This document shows positions 22,030 to 39,185 of a stretch of 64,000 nt of DNA, one piece after another. The DNA lies in the NCBI GenBank assembly GCA_946699065.1, contig CAMPDV010001059.1, forward strand, positions 62,001 through 126,000. The letters run 5' to 3'. This stretch comes from Loxodes magnus (Eukaryota; Ciliophora; Karyorelictea; Loxodida; Loxodidae). The translations under genes were made by a program, and so were the position numbers. How positions within the stretch are numbered: the stretch's first letter is position 1; the number at the start of each line of letters is the position of its first letter. Under the pieces are notes generated by a model that was not told where the DNA came from, searched no databases, and worked only from the letters and a program-made list of their open reading frames with translations.

Positions 22030-23658
22030 ACGGTGAGAATATGGGACGTCAAGACAGGTACCTGTAAGACCATGAGTGGTCACACTAATTAAGTATTATC
22101 TGTGTCTATATCCAGTGATTCAGAGTTCATCGTATCGGGAAGTTATGATGATACGGTGAGACTATGGGACGTCAAGACAGGTACCTGTAAGGCCATGAGT
22201 GGTCAACCTAGTTATGTATGATCTGTGGCTATATCCAGTGATTCAGAGTTCATCGTATCGGGAAGTGATGATAATACGTTGAGACTATGTGACGTCAAGA
22301 CAGGTATCTGTAAGATCATGAGTGGTCACACTAGTTGTGTAAATGCTGCGGCTATATCCAGTGATTCAGAGTTCATCGTATCGGGAAGTTATGATGATAC
22401 GGTGAGACTATGGGACGTCAAGACAGGTACCTGTAAGACCATGAGTGGTCACACTAGTTATGTATTATCTGTGGCTATATCCATTGATTTGGAGTTCATC
22501 GTATCGGGAAGTTATGATGATACGGTGAGACTATGGGACGTCAAGACAGCTACCTGTAAGACCATGAGTGGTCAACCTAGTTATGTATGATCTGTGGCTA
22601 TATCCAGTGATTCAGAGTTCATCGTATCGGGAAGTGATGATAATACGTTGAGACTATGTGACGTCAAGACAGGTATCTGTAAGATCATGAGTGGTCACAC
22701 TAGTTGTGTAAATGCTGTGGCTATATCAAGTGATTCAGAGTTCATCGTATCGGGAAGTGGAGATAAGACGGTGAGAATATGGGACGTCAAGACAGGTACC
22801 TGTAAGACCATGAGTGGTCACACTAATTCTGTATTATCTGTGGCTATATCCATTGATTTGGAGTTCATCGTATCGGGAAGTCATGATTAGACGGTGAGAC
22901 TATGGGACGTCAAGACAGGTACCTGTAAGACCATGAGTGGTCAACCTAGTTATGTATGATCTGTGGCTATATCCAGTGATTCAGAGTTCATCGTATCGGG
23001 AAGTGATGATAATACGTTGAGACTATGTGACGTCAAGACAGGTATCTGTAAGATCATGAGTGGTCACACTAGTTGTGTAAATGCTGTGGCTATATCCAGT
23101 GATTCAGAGTTCATCGTATCGTGAAGTGGAGATAAGACGGTGAGAATATGGGACGTCAAGACAGGTACCTGTAAGACCATGAGTGGTCACACTAGTTATG
23201 TATATGCTGTGGCTATATCCATTGATTTGGAGTTCATCGTATCGGGAAGTCATGATGATACGGTGAGAATATGGGACGTCAAGACAGGTACCTGTAAGAC
23301 CATGAGTGGTCACACTAGTTATGTATATGCTGCGGCTATATCCAGTGATTCAGAGTTCATCGTATCGGGAAGTGATGATAATACGTTGAGACTATGTGAC
23401 GTCAAGACAGGTACCTGTAAGACCATGAGTGGTCAACCTAGTTGTGTAAATGCTGTGGCTATATCCAGTGATTCAGAGTTCATCGTATCGGGAAGTGGAG
23501 ATAAGACGGTGAGAATATGGGACGTCAAGACAGGTACCTGTAAGACCATGAGTGGTCACACTAATTCTGTATTATCTGTGGCTATATCCATTAATTTGGA
23601 GTTCATCGTATCGGGAAGTCATGATTATACGGTGAGACTATGGGACGTCAAGACAGGT
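22030..23658 (+). repeat. Segmental duplication H1, copy C
   Basis: Third copy, +6027 from A and +4059 from B. Carries the Gly41 TGA at 23122. On its left edge it has GDK where A and B have HD-stop. Confidence 0.85.
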
Positions 23659-23751
23659 ACCTGTAAGACCATGAGTGGTCACACTAGTTATGTATTATCT
23701 GTGGCTATATCCAGTGATTCAGAGTTAATCGTATCGGAAAGTCATGATTAG
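23140..23751 (+). pseudogene. Open WD40 fragment, 203 residues (H1 copy C)
   Basis: Translation identical to 19081-19692. Followed by RIWD-SYVYAAA-SSDSEF, where copy B has [12 protein letters not shown], marking the end of the duplication. Confidence 0.6.
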
Positions 23752-24539
23752 ACGGTGAGAATATGGGACGTCAAGACAGGTACCTGTAAGACCATGAGTG
23801 GTCACACTAGTTATGTATATGCTGCGGCTATATCCAGTGATTCAGAGTTCATCGTATCGGGAAGTTATGATGATACGGTGAGAATATGGGACGTCAAGAC
23901 AGGTACCTGTAAGACCATGAGTGGTCACACTAGTTATGTATGATCTGTGGCTATATCCAGTGATTCAGAGTTCATCGTATCGGGAAGTCATGATTAGACG
24001 GTGAGAATATGGGACGTCAAGACAGGTACCTGTAAGACCATGAGTGGTCACACTAGTTATGTATATGCTGTGGCTATATCCATTAATTTGGAGTTCATCG
24101 TATCGGGAAGTTATGATGATACGGTGAGACTATGGGACGTCAAGACAGGTACCTGTAAGACCATGAGTGGTCACACTAGTTATGTATGATCTGTGGCTAT
24201 ATCCAGTGATTCAGAGTTCATCGTATCGGGAAGTGATGATAATACGTTGAGACTATGTGACGTCAAGACAGGTATCTGTAAGATCATGAGTGGTCACACT
24301 AGTTGTGTAAATGCTGTGGCTATATCCAGTGATTCAGAGTTCATCGTATCGGGAAGTGGAGATAAGACGGTGAGAATATGGGACGTCAAGACAGGTACCT
24401 GTAAGACCATGAGTGGTCACACTAATTCTGTATTATCTGTGGCTATATCCATTGATTCACAGTTCAATGTCTCGGGAAGTTATGATAATACGGTGAGACT
24501 ATGGGACGTCAAGACAGGTACCTGTAAGACCATGAGTGG

Positions 24540-26402
<1,863 letters not shown>

Positions 26403-27137
26403 GTGGCTATATCCAGTGATTCAGAGTTCATCGTATCGGGAAGTGATGATAATACGTTGAGACTATGTGACGTCAAGACAGGTATCTGTAAGATCATGAG
26501 TGGTCACACTAGTTGTGTAAATGCTGTGGCTATATCCAGTGATTCAGAGTTCATCGTATCGGGAAGTGGAGATAAGACGGTGAGAATATGGGACGTCAAG
26601 ACAGGTACCTGTAAGACCATGAGTGGTCACACTAATTCTGTATTATCTGTGGCTATATCCATTGATTCACAGTTCAATGTCTCGGGAAGTTATGATAATA
26701 CGGTGAGACTATGGGACGTCAAGACAGGTACCTGTAAGACCATGAGTGGTCACACTAGTTATGTATATGCTGCGGCTATATCCAGTGATTCAGAGTTCAT
26801 CGTATCGGGAAGTGGAGATAAGACGGTGAGAATATGGGACGTCAAGACAGGTACCTGTAAGACCATGAGTGGTCACACTAATTCTGTATTATCTGTGGCT
26901 ATATCCATTAATTTGGAGTTCATCGTATCGGGAAGTGCAGATTATACGGTGAGACTATGGGACGTCAAGACAGGTACATGTAAGACCATGAGTGGTCACA
27001 CTAGTTATGTATATGCTGTGGCTATATCCATTGATTTGGAGTTCATCGTATCGGGAAGTTATGATGATACGGTGAGACTATGGGACGTCAAGACAGGTAC
27101 CTGTAAGACCATGAGTGGTCACACTAGTTATGTATGA
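26403..27137 (+). pseudogene. Open WD40 fragment, 244 residues
   Basis: Six units in frame 3: [83 protein letters not shown], ending SYV and TGA. Its first three units copy 24193-24540. One unit has ACA instead of ACC for Thr15 (about 26,975). Confidence 0.6.
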
Positions 27138-27387
27138 TCTGTGGCTATATCCAGTGATTCAGAGTTAATCGTATCGGAAAGTCATGATTAGACGGTGAGA
27201 ATATGGGACGTCAAGACAGGTACCTGTAAGACCATGAGTGGTCACACTAGTTATGTATATGCTGTGGCTATATCCATTAATTTGGAGTTCATCGTATCGG
27301 GAAGTTATGATGATACGGTGAGACTATGGGACGTCAAGACAGGTACCTGTAAGACCATGAGTGGTCACACTAGTTATGTATATGCTG

Positions 27388-28478
27388 TGGCTATATCCAT
27401 TAATTTGGAGTTCATCGTATCGGGAAGTCATGATTATACGGTGAGACTATGGGACGTCAAGACAGGTACCTGTAAGACCATGAGTGGTCACACTAGTTAT
27501 GTATTATCTGTGGCTATATCCAGTGATTCAGAGTTAATCGTATCGGAAAGTCATGATTAGACGGTGAGAATATGGGACGTCAAGACAGGTACCTGTAAGA
27601 CCATGAGTGGTCACACTAGTTATGTATATGCTGTGGCTATATCCATTAATTTGGAGTTCATCGTATCGGGAAGTTATGATGATACGGTGAGACTATGGGA
27701 CGTCAAGACAGGTACCTGTAAGACCATGAGTGGTCACACTAGTTATGTATGATCTGTGACTATATCCAGTGATTCAGAGTTCATCGTATCGGGAAGTCAT
27801 GATTAGACGGTGAGAATATGGGACGTCAAGACAGGTACCTGTAAGACCATGAGTGGTCACACTAGTTATGTATATGCTGTGGCTATATCCATTGATTTGG
27901 AGTTCATCGTATCGGGAAGTTATGATGATACGGTGAGACTATGGGACGTCAAGACAGGTACCTGTAAGACCATGAGTGGTCACACTAGTTATGTATGATC
28001 TGTGGCTATATCCAGTGATTCAGAGTTCATCGTATCGGGAAGTCATGATTAGACGGTGAGAATATGGGACGTCAAGACAGGTACCTGTAAGACCATGAGT
28101 GGTCACACTAATTAAGTATTATCTGTGTCTATATCCAGTGATTCAGAGTTCATCGTATCGGGAAGTCATGATTAGACGGTGAGAATATGGGACGTCAAGA
28201 CAGGTACCTGTAAGACCATGAGTGGTCACACTAGTTATGTATATGCTGTGGCTATATCCATTGATTTGGAGTTCATCGTATCGGGAAGTTATGATGATAC
28301 GGTGAGACTATGGGACGTCAAGACAGCTACCTGTAAGACCATGAGTGGTCACACTAGTTATGTATGATCTGTGGCTATATCCAGTGATTCAGAGTTCATC
28401 GTATCGGGAAGTCATGATTAGACGGTGAGAATATGGGACGTCAAGACAGGTACCTGTAAGACCATGAGTGGTCACACT
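27388..28478 (+). repeat. Segmental duplication H2, copy 2
   Basis: Second copy of 19520-20610, including SELIVSESHD-TAG, a GTGACT variant near 27,756 and the KTATCK unit near 28,327 that is also in copy 1 (about 20,458). Confidence 0.8.
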
Positions 28479-28603
28479 AATTAAGTATTATCTGTGTCTA
28501 TATCCAGTGATTCAGAGTTCATCGTATCGGGAAGTTATGATGATACGGTGAGACTATGGGACGTCAAGACAGGTACCTGTAAGGCCATGAGTGGTCAACC
28601 TAG

Positions 28604-29957
28604 TTGTGTAAATGCTGCGGCTATATCCAGTGATTCAGAGTTCATCGTATCGGGAAGTTATGATGATACGGTGAGACTATGGGACGTCAAGACAGGTACC
28701 TGTAAGACCATGAGTGGTCACACTAATTATGTATTATCTGTGTCTATATCCAGTGATTCAGAGTTCATCGTATCGGGAAGTGATGATAATACGTTGAGAC
28801 TATGTGACGTCAAGACAGGTATCTGTAAGATCATGAGTGGTCACACTAGTTGTGTAAATGCTGTGGCTATATCCAGTGATTCAGAGTTCATCGTATCGGG
28901 AAGTTTAGATAAGACGGTGAGACTATGGGACGTCAAGACAGGTACCTGTAAGACCATGAGTGGTCAAACTAGTTATGTATGATCTGTGGCTATATCCAGT
29001 GATTCAGAGTTCATCGTATCGGGAAGTTATGATGATACGGTGAGACTATCGGACGTCAAGACAGGTACCTGTAAGACCATGAGTGGTCACACTAGTTATG
29101 TATATGCTGTGGCTATATCCATTGATTTGGAGTTCATCGTATCGGGAAGTTATGATGATACGGTGAGACTATGGGACGTCAAGACAGGTACCTGTAAGAC
29201 CATGAGTGGTCACACAGGTTATGTATATGCTGTGGCTTATCCGTTGATTTGGAGTTCATCGTATCGGGAAGTGCAGATTATACGGTGAGACTATGGGACG
29301 TCAAGACAGGTACCTGTAAGACCATGAGTGGTCACACTAATTAAGTATTATCTGTGTCTATATCCAGTGATTCAGAGTTCATCGTATCGGGAAGTTATGA
29401 TGATACGGTGAGACTATGGGACGTCAAGACAGGTACCTGTAAGACCATGAGTGGTCACACTAGTTATGTATGATCTGTGGCTATATCCAGTGATTCAGAG
29501 TTCATCGTATCGGGAAGTCATGATTAGACGGTGAGAATATGGGACGTCAAGACAGGTACCTGTAAGACCATGAGTGGTCACACTAGTTATGTATATGCTG
29601 TGGCTTATCCGTTGATTTGGAGTTCATCGTATCGGGAAGTTATGATGATACGGTGAGACTATGGGACGTCAAGACAGGTACCTGTAAGACCATGAGTGGT
29701 CACACTAATTAAGTATTATCTGTGTCTATATCCAGTGATTCAGAGTTCATCGTATCGGGAAGTCATGATTAGACGGTGAGAATATGGGACGTCAAGACAG
29801 GTACCTGTAAGACCATGAGTGGTCACACTAGTTATGTATATGCTGTGGCTATATCCATTGATTTGGAGTTCATCGTATCGGGAAGTTATGATGATACGGT
29901 GAGACTATGGGACGTCAAGACAGGTACCTGTAAGACCATGAGTGGTCACACTAGTTA
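28604..29957 (+). repeat. Segmental duplication H3, copy 1 (11 units)
   Basis: Same order as 30447-31800 at an offset of 1843 (15 units minus 2 deletions). Contains HTNYVLSVS, the uninterrupted parent of HTN-stop (TAT versus TAA at codon 25), and two of the one-base deletions. One difference is visible: Trp9 is TCG (Ser) at about 29050 here but TGG in copy 2. Confidence 0.85.
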
Positions 29958-30446
29958 TGTATGATCTGTGGCTATATCCAGTGATTCAGAGTTCATCGTA
30001 TCGGGAAGTCATGATTAGACGGTGAGAATATGGGACGTCAAGACAGGTACCTGTAAGACCATGAGTGGTCACACTAATTAAGTATTATCTGTGTCTATAT
30101 CCAGTGATTCAGAGTTCATCGTATCGGGAAGTCATGATTAGACGGTGAGAATATGGGACGTCAAGACAGGTACCTGTAAGACCATGAGTGGTCACACTAG
30201 TTATGTATATGCTGTGGCTATATCCATTGATTTGGAGTTCATCGTATCGGGAAGTTATGATGATACGGTGAGACTATGGGACGTCAAGACAGGTACCTGT
30301 AAGACCATGAGTGGTCACACTAGTTATGTATGATCTGTGGCTATATCCAGTGATTCAGAGTTCATCGTATCGGGAAGTCATGATTAGACGGTGAGAATAT
30401 GGGACGTCAAGACAGGTACCTGTAAGACCATGAGTGGTCACACTAG

Positions 30447-31800
30447 TTGTGTAAATGCTGCGGCTATATCCAGTGATTCAGAGTTCATCGTATCGGGAAG
30501 TTATGATGATACGGTGAGACTATGGGACGTCAAGACAGGTACCTGTAAGACCATGAGTGGTCACACTAATTATGTATTATCTGTGTCTATATCCAGTGAT
30601 TCAGAGTTCATCGTATCGGGAAGTGATGATAATACGTTGAGACTATGTGACGTCAAGACAGGTATCTGTAAGATCATGAGTGGTCACACTAGTTGTGTAA
30701 ATGCTGTGGCTATATCCAGTGATTCAGAGTTCATCGTATCGGGAAGTTTAGATAAGACGGTGAGACTATGGGACGTCAAGACAGGTACCTGTAAGACCAT
30801 GAGTGGTCAAACTAGTTATGTATGATCTGTGGCTATATCCAGTGATTCAGAGTTCATCGTATCGGGAAGTTATGATGATACGGTGAGACTATGGGACGTC
30901 AAGACAGGTACCTGTAAGACCATGAGTGGTCACACTAGTTATGTATATGCTGTGGCTATATCCATTGATTTGGAGTTCATCGTATCGGGAAGTTATGATG
31001 ATACGGTGAGACTATGGGACGTCAAGACAGGTACCTGTAAGACCATGAGTGGTCACACAGGTTATGTATATGCTGTGGCTTATCCGTTGATTTGGAGTTC
31101 ATCGTATCGGGAAGTGCAGATTATACGGTGAGACTATGGGACGTCAAGACAGGTACCTGTAAGACCATGAGTGGTCACACTAATTAAGTATTATCTGTGT
31201 CTATATCCAGTGATTCAGAGTTCATCGTATCGGGAAGTTATGATGATACGGTGAGACTATGGGACGTCAAGACAGGTACCTGTAAGACCATGAGTGGTCA
31301 CACTAGTTATGTATGATCTGTGGCTATATCCAGTGATTCAGAGTTCATCGTATCGGGAAGTCATGATTAGACGGTGAGAATATGGGACGTCAAGACAGGT
31401 ACCTGTAAGACCATGAGTGGTCACACTAGTTATGTATATGCTGTGGCTTATCCGTTGATTTGGAGTTCATCGTATCGGGAAGTTATGATGATACGGTGAG
31501 ACTATGGGACGTCAAGACAGGTACCTGTAAGACCATGAGTGGTCACACTAATTAAGTATTATCTGTGTCTATATCCAGTGATTCAGAGTTCATCGTATCG
31601 GGAAGTCATGATTAGACGGTGAGAATATGGGACGTCAAGACAGGTACCTGTAAGACCATGAGTGGTCACACTAGTTATGTATATGCTGTGGCTATATCCA
31701 TTGATTTGGAGTTCATCGTATCGGGAAGTTATGATGATACGGTGAGACTATGGGACGTCAAGACAGGTACCTGTAAGACCATGAGTGGTCACACTAGTTA
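30447..31800 (+). repeat. Segmental duplication H3, copy 2
   Basis: Second copy of 28604-29957, with deletions at 31078 and 31446. It diverges at 31801, where SYA-YAV replaces SYV-stop. The 24,490-25,090 region has a related, shorter version of the same ordered units. Confidence 0.85.
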
Positions 31801-33408
<1,608 letters not shown>

Positions 33409-34390
33409 GTGGCTATATCCAGTGATTCAGAGTTCATCGTATCGGGAAGTGATGATAATACGTTGAGACTATGTGACGTCAAGACAGGTATCTGTAAGAT
33501 CATGAGTGGTCACACTAGTTGTGTAAATGCTGTGGCTATATCCAGTGATTCAGAGTTCATCGTATCGGGAAGTGGAGATAAGACGGTGAGAATATGGGAC
33601 GTCAAGACAGGTACCTGTAAGACCATGAGTGGTCACACTAATTCTGTATTATCTGTGGCTATATCCATTGATTTGGAGTTCATCGTATCGGGAAGTTATG
33701 ATGATACGGTGAGAATATGGGACGTCAAGACAGGTACCTGTAAGACCATGAGTGGTCACACTAGTTATGTATGATCTGTGGCTATATCCATTAATTTGGA
33801 GTTCATCGTATCGGGAAGTTATGATGATACGGTGAGACTATGGGACGTCAAGACAGGTACCTGTAAGACCATGAGTGGTCACACTAGTTATGTATATGCT
33901 GTGGCTATATCCATTAATTTGGAGTTCATCGTATCGGGAAGTGATGATAATACGGTGAGACTATGGGACGTCAAGACAGGTACCTGTAAGACCATGAGTG
34001 GTCAACCTAGTTATGTATATGCTGTGGCTATATCCAGTGATTCAGAGTTCATCGTATCGGGAAGTTTAGATAAGTCGGTGAGACTATGGGACGTCAAGAC
34101 AGGTACCTGTAAGACCATGAGTGGTCACACTAGTTATGTATATGCTGTGGCTATATCCAGTGATTCAGAGTTCATCGTATCGGGAAGTGGAGATAAGACG
34201 GTGAGAATATGGGACGTCAAGACAGGTACCTGTAAGACCATGAGTGGTCACACTAATTCTGTATTATCTGTGGCTATATCCATTAATTTGGAGTTCATCG
34301 TATCGGGAAGTTATGATGATACGGTGAGACTATGGGACGTCAAGACAGGTACCTGTAAGACCATGAGTGGTCACACTAATTAAGTATTAT
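33409..34390 (+). repeat. Segmental duplication H4, copy 1
   Basis: Unit order [78 protein letters not shown]. It recurs from 35991, where one additional unit (SYVYAAA-GDK-RIWD) is inserted before SYV-TGA. The offset rises from 21 to 22 units, a clean one-unit gain or loss. Confidence 0.75.
33778..34383 (+). pseudogene. Open WD40 fragment, 201 residues
   Basis: Five units: [71 protein letters not shown], ending HTN and TAA. QPSYV is not followed by a stop here: codon 27 is TAT, not TGA. Confidence 0.6.
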
Positions 34391-35375
34391 CTGTGTCTAT
34401 ATCCAGTGATTCAGAGTTCATCGTATCGGGAAGTTATGATGATACGGTGAGACTATGGGACGTCAAGACAGGTACCTGTAAGACCATGAGTGGTCACACT
34501 AGTTATGTATGATCTGTGGCTATATCCAGTGATTCAGAGTTCATCGTATCGGGAAGTCATGATTAGACGGTGAGAATATGGGACGTCAAGACAGGTACCT
34601 GTAAGACCATGAGTGGTCACACTAGTTATGTATATGCTGTGGCTTATCCGTTGATTTGGAGTTCATCGTATCGGGAAGTTATGATGATACGGTGAGACTA
34701 TGGGACGTCAAGACAGGTACCTGTAAGACCATGAGTGGTCACACTAGTTATGTATGATCTGTGGCTATATCCAGTGATTCAGAGTTCATCGTATCGGGAA
34801 GTCATGATTAGACGGTGAGAATATGGGACGTCAAGACAGGTACCTGTAAGACCATGAGTGGTCACACTAGTTGTGTAAATGCTGCGGCTATATCCAGTGA
34901 TTCAGAGTTCATCGTATCGGGAAGTTATGATAATACGGTGAGACTATGGGACGTCAAGACAGGTACCTGTAAGACCATGAGTGGTCACACTAGTTATGTA
35001 TGATCTGTGGCTATATCCAGTGATTCAGAGTTCATCGTATCGGGAAGTTATGATAATACGGTGAGACTATGGGACGTCAAGACAGGTATCTGTAAGATCA
35101 TGAGTGGTCACACTAGTTGTGTAAATGCTGTGGCTATATCAAGTGATTCAGAGTTCATCGTATCGGGAAGTGGAGATAAGACGGTGAGAATATGGGACGT
35201 CAAGACAGGTACCTGTAAGACCATGAGTGGTCACACTAATTCTGTATTATCTGTGGCTATATCCATTGATTTGGAGTTCATCGTATCGGGAAGTTATGAT
35301 TAGACGGTGAGACTATGGGACGTCAAGACAGGTACCTGTAAGACCATGAGTGGTCAACCTAGTTATGTATGATCT
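34391..35375 (+). pseudogene. Interrupted type 2 WD40 units with the last frameshift
   Basis: About eight units. The last one-base deletion is at 34642, after which frame 3 is kept to the end of the window. Open pieces are 34815-35003 and 35007-35303. TAG at 35301 follows TATGAT (SYD*) instead of the usual CATGAT, a separate form of the codon 4 stop that recurs at 35916. Confidence 0.75.
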
Positions 35376-35918
35376 GTGGCTATATCCAGTGATTCAGAGT
35401 TCATCGTATCGGGAAGTGATGATAATACGTTGAGACTATGTGACGTCAAGACAGGTACCTGTAAGACCATGAGTGGTCACACTAGTTGTGTAAATGCTGC
35501 GGCTATATCCAGTGATTCAGAGTTCATCGTATCGGGAAGTTATGATAATACGGTGAGACTATGGGACGTCAAGACAGGTACCTGTAAGACCATGAGTGGT
35601 CACACTAGTTATGTATATGCTGTGGCTATATCCAGTGATTCAGAGTTCATCGTATCGGGAAGTGGAGATAATACGGTGAGACTATGTGACGTCAAGACAG
35701 GTATCTGTAAGATCATGAGTGGTCACACTAGTTGTGTAAATGCTGTGGCTATATCCAGTGATTCAGAGTTCATCGTATCGGGAAGTGGAGATAATACGGT
35801 GAGACTATGGGACGTCAAGACAGGTACCTGTAAGACCATGAGTGGTCACACTAATTCTGTATTATCTGTGGCTATATCCATTGATTTGGAGTTCATCGTA
35901 TCGGGAAGTTATGATTAG
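35376..35918 (+). pseudogene. Open WD40 fragment, 180 residues
   Basis: Units: [60 protein letters not shown], then TAG. GDN is a local combination (elsewhere GDK), an example of block shuffling at codons 2-4. Confidence 0.6.
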
Positions 35919-36377
35919 ACGGTGAGACTATGGGACGTCAAGACAGGTACCTGTAAGACCATGAGTGGTCAACCTAGTTATGTATGATCTGTGGCTATAT
36001 CCAGTGATTCAGAGTTCATCGTATCGGGAAGTGATGATAATACGTTGAGACTATGTGACGTCAAGACAGGTATCTGTAAGATCATGAGTGGTCACACTAG
36101 TTGTGTAAATGCTGTGGCTATATCCAGTGATTCAGAGTTCATCGTATCGGGAAGTGGAGATAAGACGGTGAGAATATGGGACGTCAAGACAGGTACCTGT
36201 AAGACCATGAGTGGTCACACTAATTCTGTATTATCTGTGGCTATATCCATTGATTTGGAGTTCATCGTATCGGGAAGTTATGATGATACGGTGAGAATAT
36301 GGGACGTCAAGACAGGTACCTGTAAGACCATGAGTGGTCACACTAGTTATGTATATGCTGCGGCTATATCCAGTGAT

Positions 36378-37697
36378 TCAGAGTTCATCGTATCGGGAAG
36401 TGGAGATAAGACGGTGAGAATATGGGACGTCAAGACAGGTACCTGTAAGACCATGAGTGGTCACACTAGTTATGTATGATCTGTGGCTATATCCATTAAT
36501 TTGGAGTTCATCGTATCGGGAAGTTATGATGATACGGTGAGACTATGGGACGTCAAGACAGGTACCTGTAAGACCATGAGTGGTCACACTAGTTATGTAT
36601 ATGCTGTGGCTATATCCATTAATTTGGAGTTCATCGTATCGGGAAGTGATGATAATACGGTGAGACTATGGGACGTCAAGACAGGTACCTGTAAGACCAT
36701 GAGTGGTCAACCTAGTTATGTATATGCTGTGGCTATATCCAGTGATTCAGAGTTCATCGTATCGGGAAGTTTAGATAAGTCGGTGAGACTATGGGACGTC
36801 AAGACAGGTACCTGTAAGACCATGAGTGGTCACACTAGTTATGTATTATCTGTGGCTATATCCAGTGATTCAGAGTTCATCGTATCGGGAAGTGATGATA
36901 ATACGTTGAGACTATGTGACGTCAAGACAGGTATCTGTAAGATCATGAGTGGTCACACTAGTTGTGTAAATGCTGTGGCTATATCAAGTGATTCAGAGTT
37001 CATCGTATCGGGAAGTGGAGATAAGACGGTGAGAATATGGGACGTCAAGACAGGTACCTGTAAGACCATGAGTGGTCACACTAGTTATGTATGATCTGTG
37101 GCTATATCCATTAATTTGGAGTTCATCGTATCGGGAAGTTATGATGATACGGTGAGACTATGGGACGTCAAGACAGGTACCTGTAAGACCATGAGTGGTC
37201 ACACTAGTTATGTATATGCTGTGGCTATATCCATTAATTTGGAGTTCATCGTATCGGGAAGTGATGATAATACGGTGAGACTATGGGACGTCAAGACAGG
37301 TACCTGTAAGACCATGAGTGGTCAACCTAGTTATGTATATGCTGTGGCTATATCCAGTGATTCAGAGTTCATCGTATCGGGAAGTTTAGATAAGTCGGTG
37401 AGACTATGGGACGTCAAGACAGGTACCTGTAAGACCATGAGTGGTCACACTAGTTATGTATTATCTGTGGCTATATCCAGTGATTCAGAGTTCATCGTAT
37501 CGGGAAGTGATGATAATACGTTGAGACTATGTGACGTCAAGACAGGTATCTGTAAGATCATGAGTGGTCACACTAGTTGTGTAAATGCTGTGGCTATATC
37601 AAGTGATTCAGAGTTCATCGTATCGGGAAGTGGAGATAAGACGGTGAGAATATGGGACGTCAAGACAGGTACCTGTAAGACCATGAGTGGTCACACT
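36378..37697 (+). repeat. Five-unit tandem duplication (615-bp period)
   Basis: The five-unit string INLEF-YDD / [15 protein letters not shown] / QPSYVYAVA-LDKS / SYVLSVA-DDN-RLCD / SCVNAVA-GDK-RIWD occurs twice in direct succession, beginning at 36483 and 37098. The copies part only at the junctions: SYV-TGA after the first, NSVLSVA after the second. Confidence 0.85.
36483..37094 (+). pseudogene. Open WD40 fragment, 203 residues
   Basis: First copy of the five-unit tandem duplication. Closed by TGA at 37092 at codon 27. Has ATATCAAGT (AGT after TCA rather than TCC) in its SCVNAVA unit, a synonymous marker shared with 37,60x and 16,70x. Confidence 0.6.
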
Positions 37698-37763
37698 AAT
37701 TCTGTATTATCTGTGGCTATATCCATTGATTTGGAGTTCATCGTATCGGGAAGTCATGATTAG
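37098..37763 (+). pseudogene. Open WD40 fragment, 221 residues
   Basis: Second copy of the five-unit tandem duplication plus an [12 protein letters not shown] unit. Closed by SHD-TAG at 37761. Confidence 0.6.
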
Positions 37764-37766
37764 ACG

Positions 37767-38324
37767 GTGAGACTATGGGACGTCAAGACAGGTACCTGTA
37801 AGACCATGAGTGGTCACACTAGTTATGTATATGCTGCGGCTATATCCAGTGATTCAGAGTTCATCGTATCGGGAAGTTATGATGATACGGTGAGAATATG
37901 GGACGTCAAGACAGGTACCTGTAAGACCATGAGTGGTCACACTAATTCTGTATTATCTGTGGCTATATCCATTAATTTGGAGTTCATCGTATCGGGAAGT
38001 TATGATGATACGGTGAGACTATGGGACGTCAAGACAGGTACCTGTAAGACCATGAGTGGTCACACTAGTTATGTATATGCTGTGGCTATATCCATTAATT
38101 TGGAGTTCATCGTATCGGGAAGTTATGATGATACGGTGAGACTATGGGACGTCAAGACAGGTACCTGTAAGACCATGAGTGGTCAACCTAGTTATGTATA
38201 TGCTGTGGCTATATCCAGTGATTCAGAGTTCATCGTATCGGGAAGTGCAGATTATACGGTGAGACTATGGGACGTCAAGACAGGTACCTGTAAGACCATG
38301 AGTGGTCAAACTAGTTATGTATGA
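37767..38324 (+). pseudogene. Open WD40 fragment, 185 residues
   Basis: Units: [56 protein letters not shown], ending QTSYV and TGA. From 36.48 to 39.19 kb only five stops occur in 2.7 kb, the least interrupted part of region 2. Confidence 0.6.
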
Positions 38325-38327
38325 TCT

Positions 38328-39185
38328 GTGGCTATATCCAGTGATTCAGAGTTCATCGTATCGGGAAGTGCAGATTATACGGTGAGACTATGGGACGTCA
38401 AGACAGGTACCTGTAAGACCATGAGTGGTCACACTAGTTATCTATATGCTGTGGCTATATCCATTAATTTGGAGTTCATCGTATCGGGAAGTGCAGATTA
38501 TACGGTGAGACTATGGGACGTCAAGACAGGTACCTGTAAGACCATGAGTGGTCACACAGATTCTGTATATGCTGTGGCTATATCCAGTGATTCAGAGTTC
38601 ATCGTATCGGAAAGTTATGATAATACGGTGAGACTATGGGACGTCAAGACAGGTACCTGTAAGACCATGAGTGGTCACACTAATTCTGTATATGCTGTGG
38701 CTATATCCAGTGATTCAGAGTTCATCGTATCGGGAAGTTATGATAATACGGTGAGACTATGGGACGTCAAGACAGGTACCTGTAAGACCATGAGTGGTCA
38801 CACTAATTCTGTATATGCTGTGGCTATATCCAGTGATTCAGAGTTAATCGTATCGGAAAGTTATGATAATACGGTGAGACTATGGGACGTCAAGACAGGT
38901 ACCTGTAAGACCATGAGTGGTCACACTAGTTATGTATATGCTGTGGCTATATCCAGTGATTCAGAGTTCATCGTATCGGGAAGTGGAGATAATACGTTGA
39001 GAATATGGGACGTCAAGACAGGTACCTGTAAGACCATGAGTGGTCACACTAATTCTGTATTATCTGTGGCTATATCCATTGATTTGGAGTTCATCGTATC
39101 GGGAAGTTATGATGATACGGTGAGACTATGGGACGTCAAGACAGGTACCTGTAAGACCATGAGTGGTCAACCTAGTTATGTATGA
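38328..39185 (+). pseudogene. Longest open WD40 fragment of region 2, 285 residues, with type 1 units
   Basis: Seven units: ADY, SYLYAVA-INLEF-ADY (TAT-CTA near 38448 is unusual), then an island of type 1 units (DSV-SESYDN, NSV-YDN, NSV-SELIVSESYDN) at about 38,555-38,925, then [31 protein letters not shown]. It ends QPSYV and TGA (39183). All tetrad residues are present except His22 in the last partial unit, so seven blades could fold. No start or upstream signal is visible. Confidence 0.6.
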
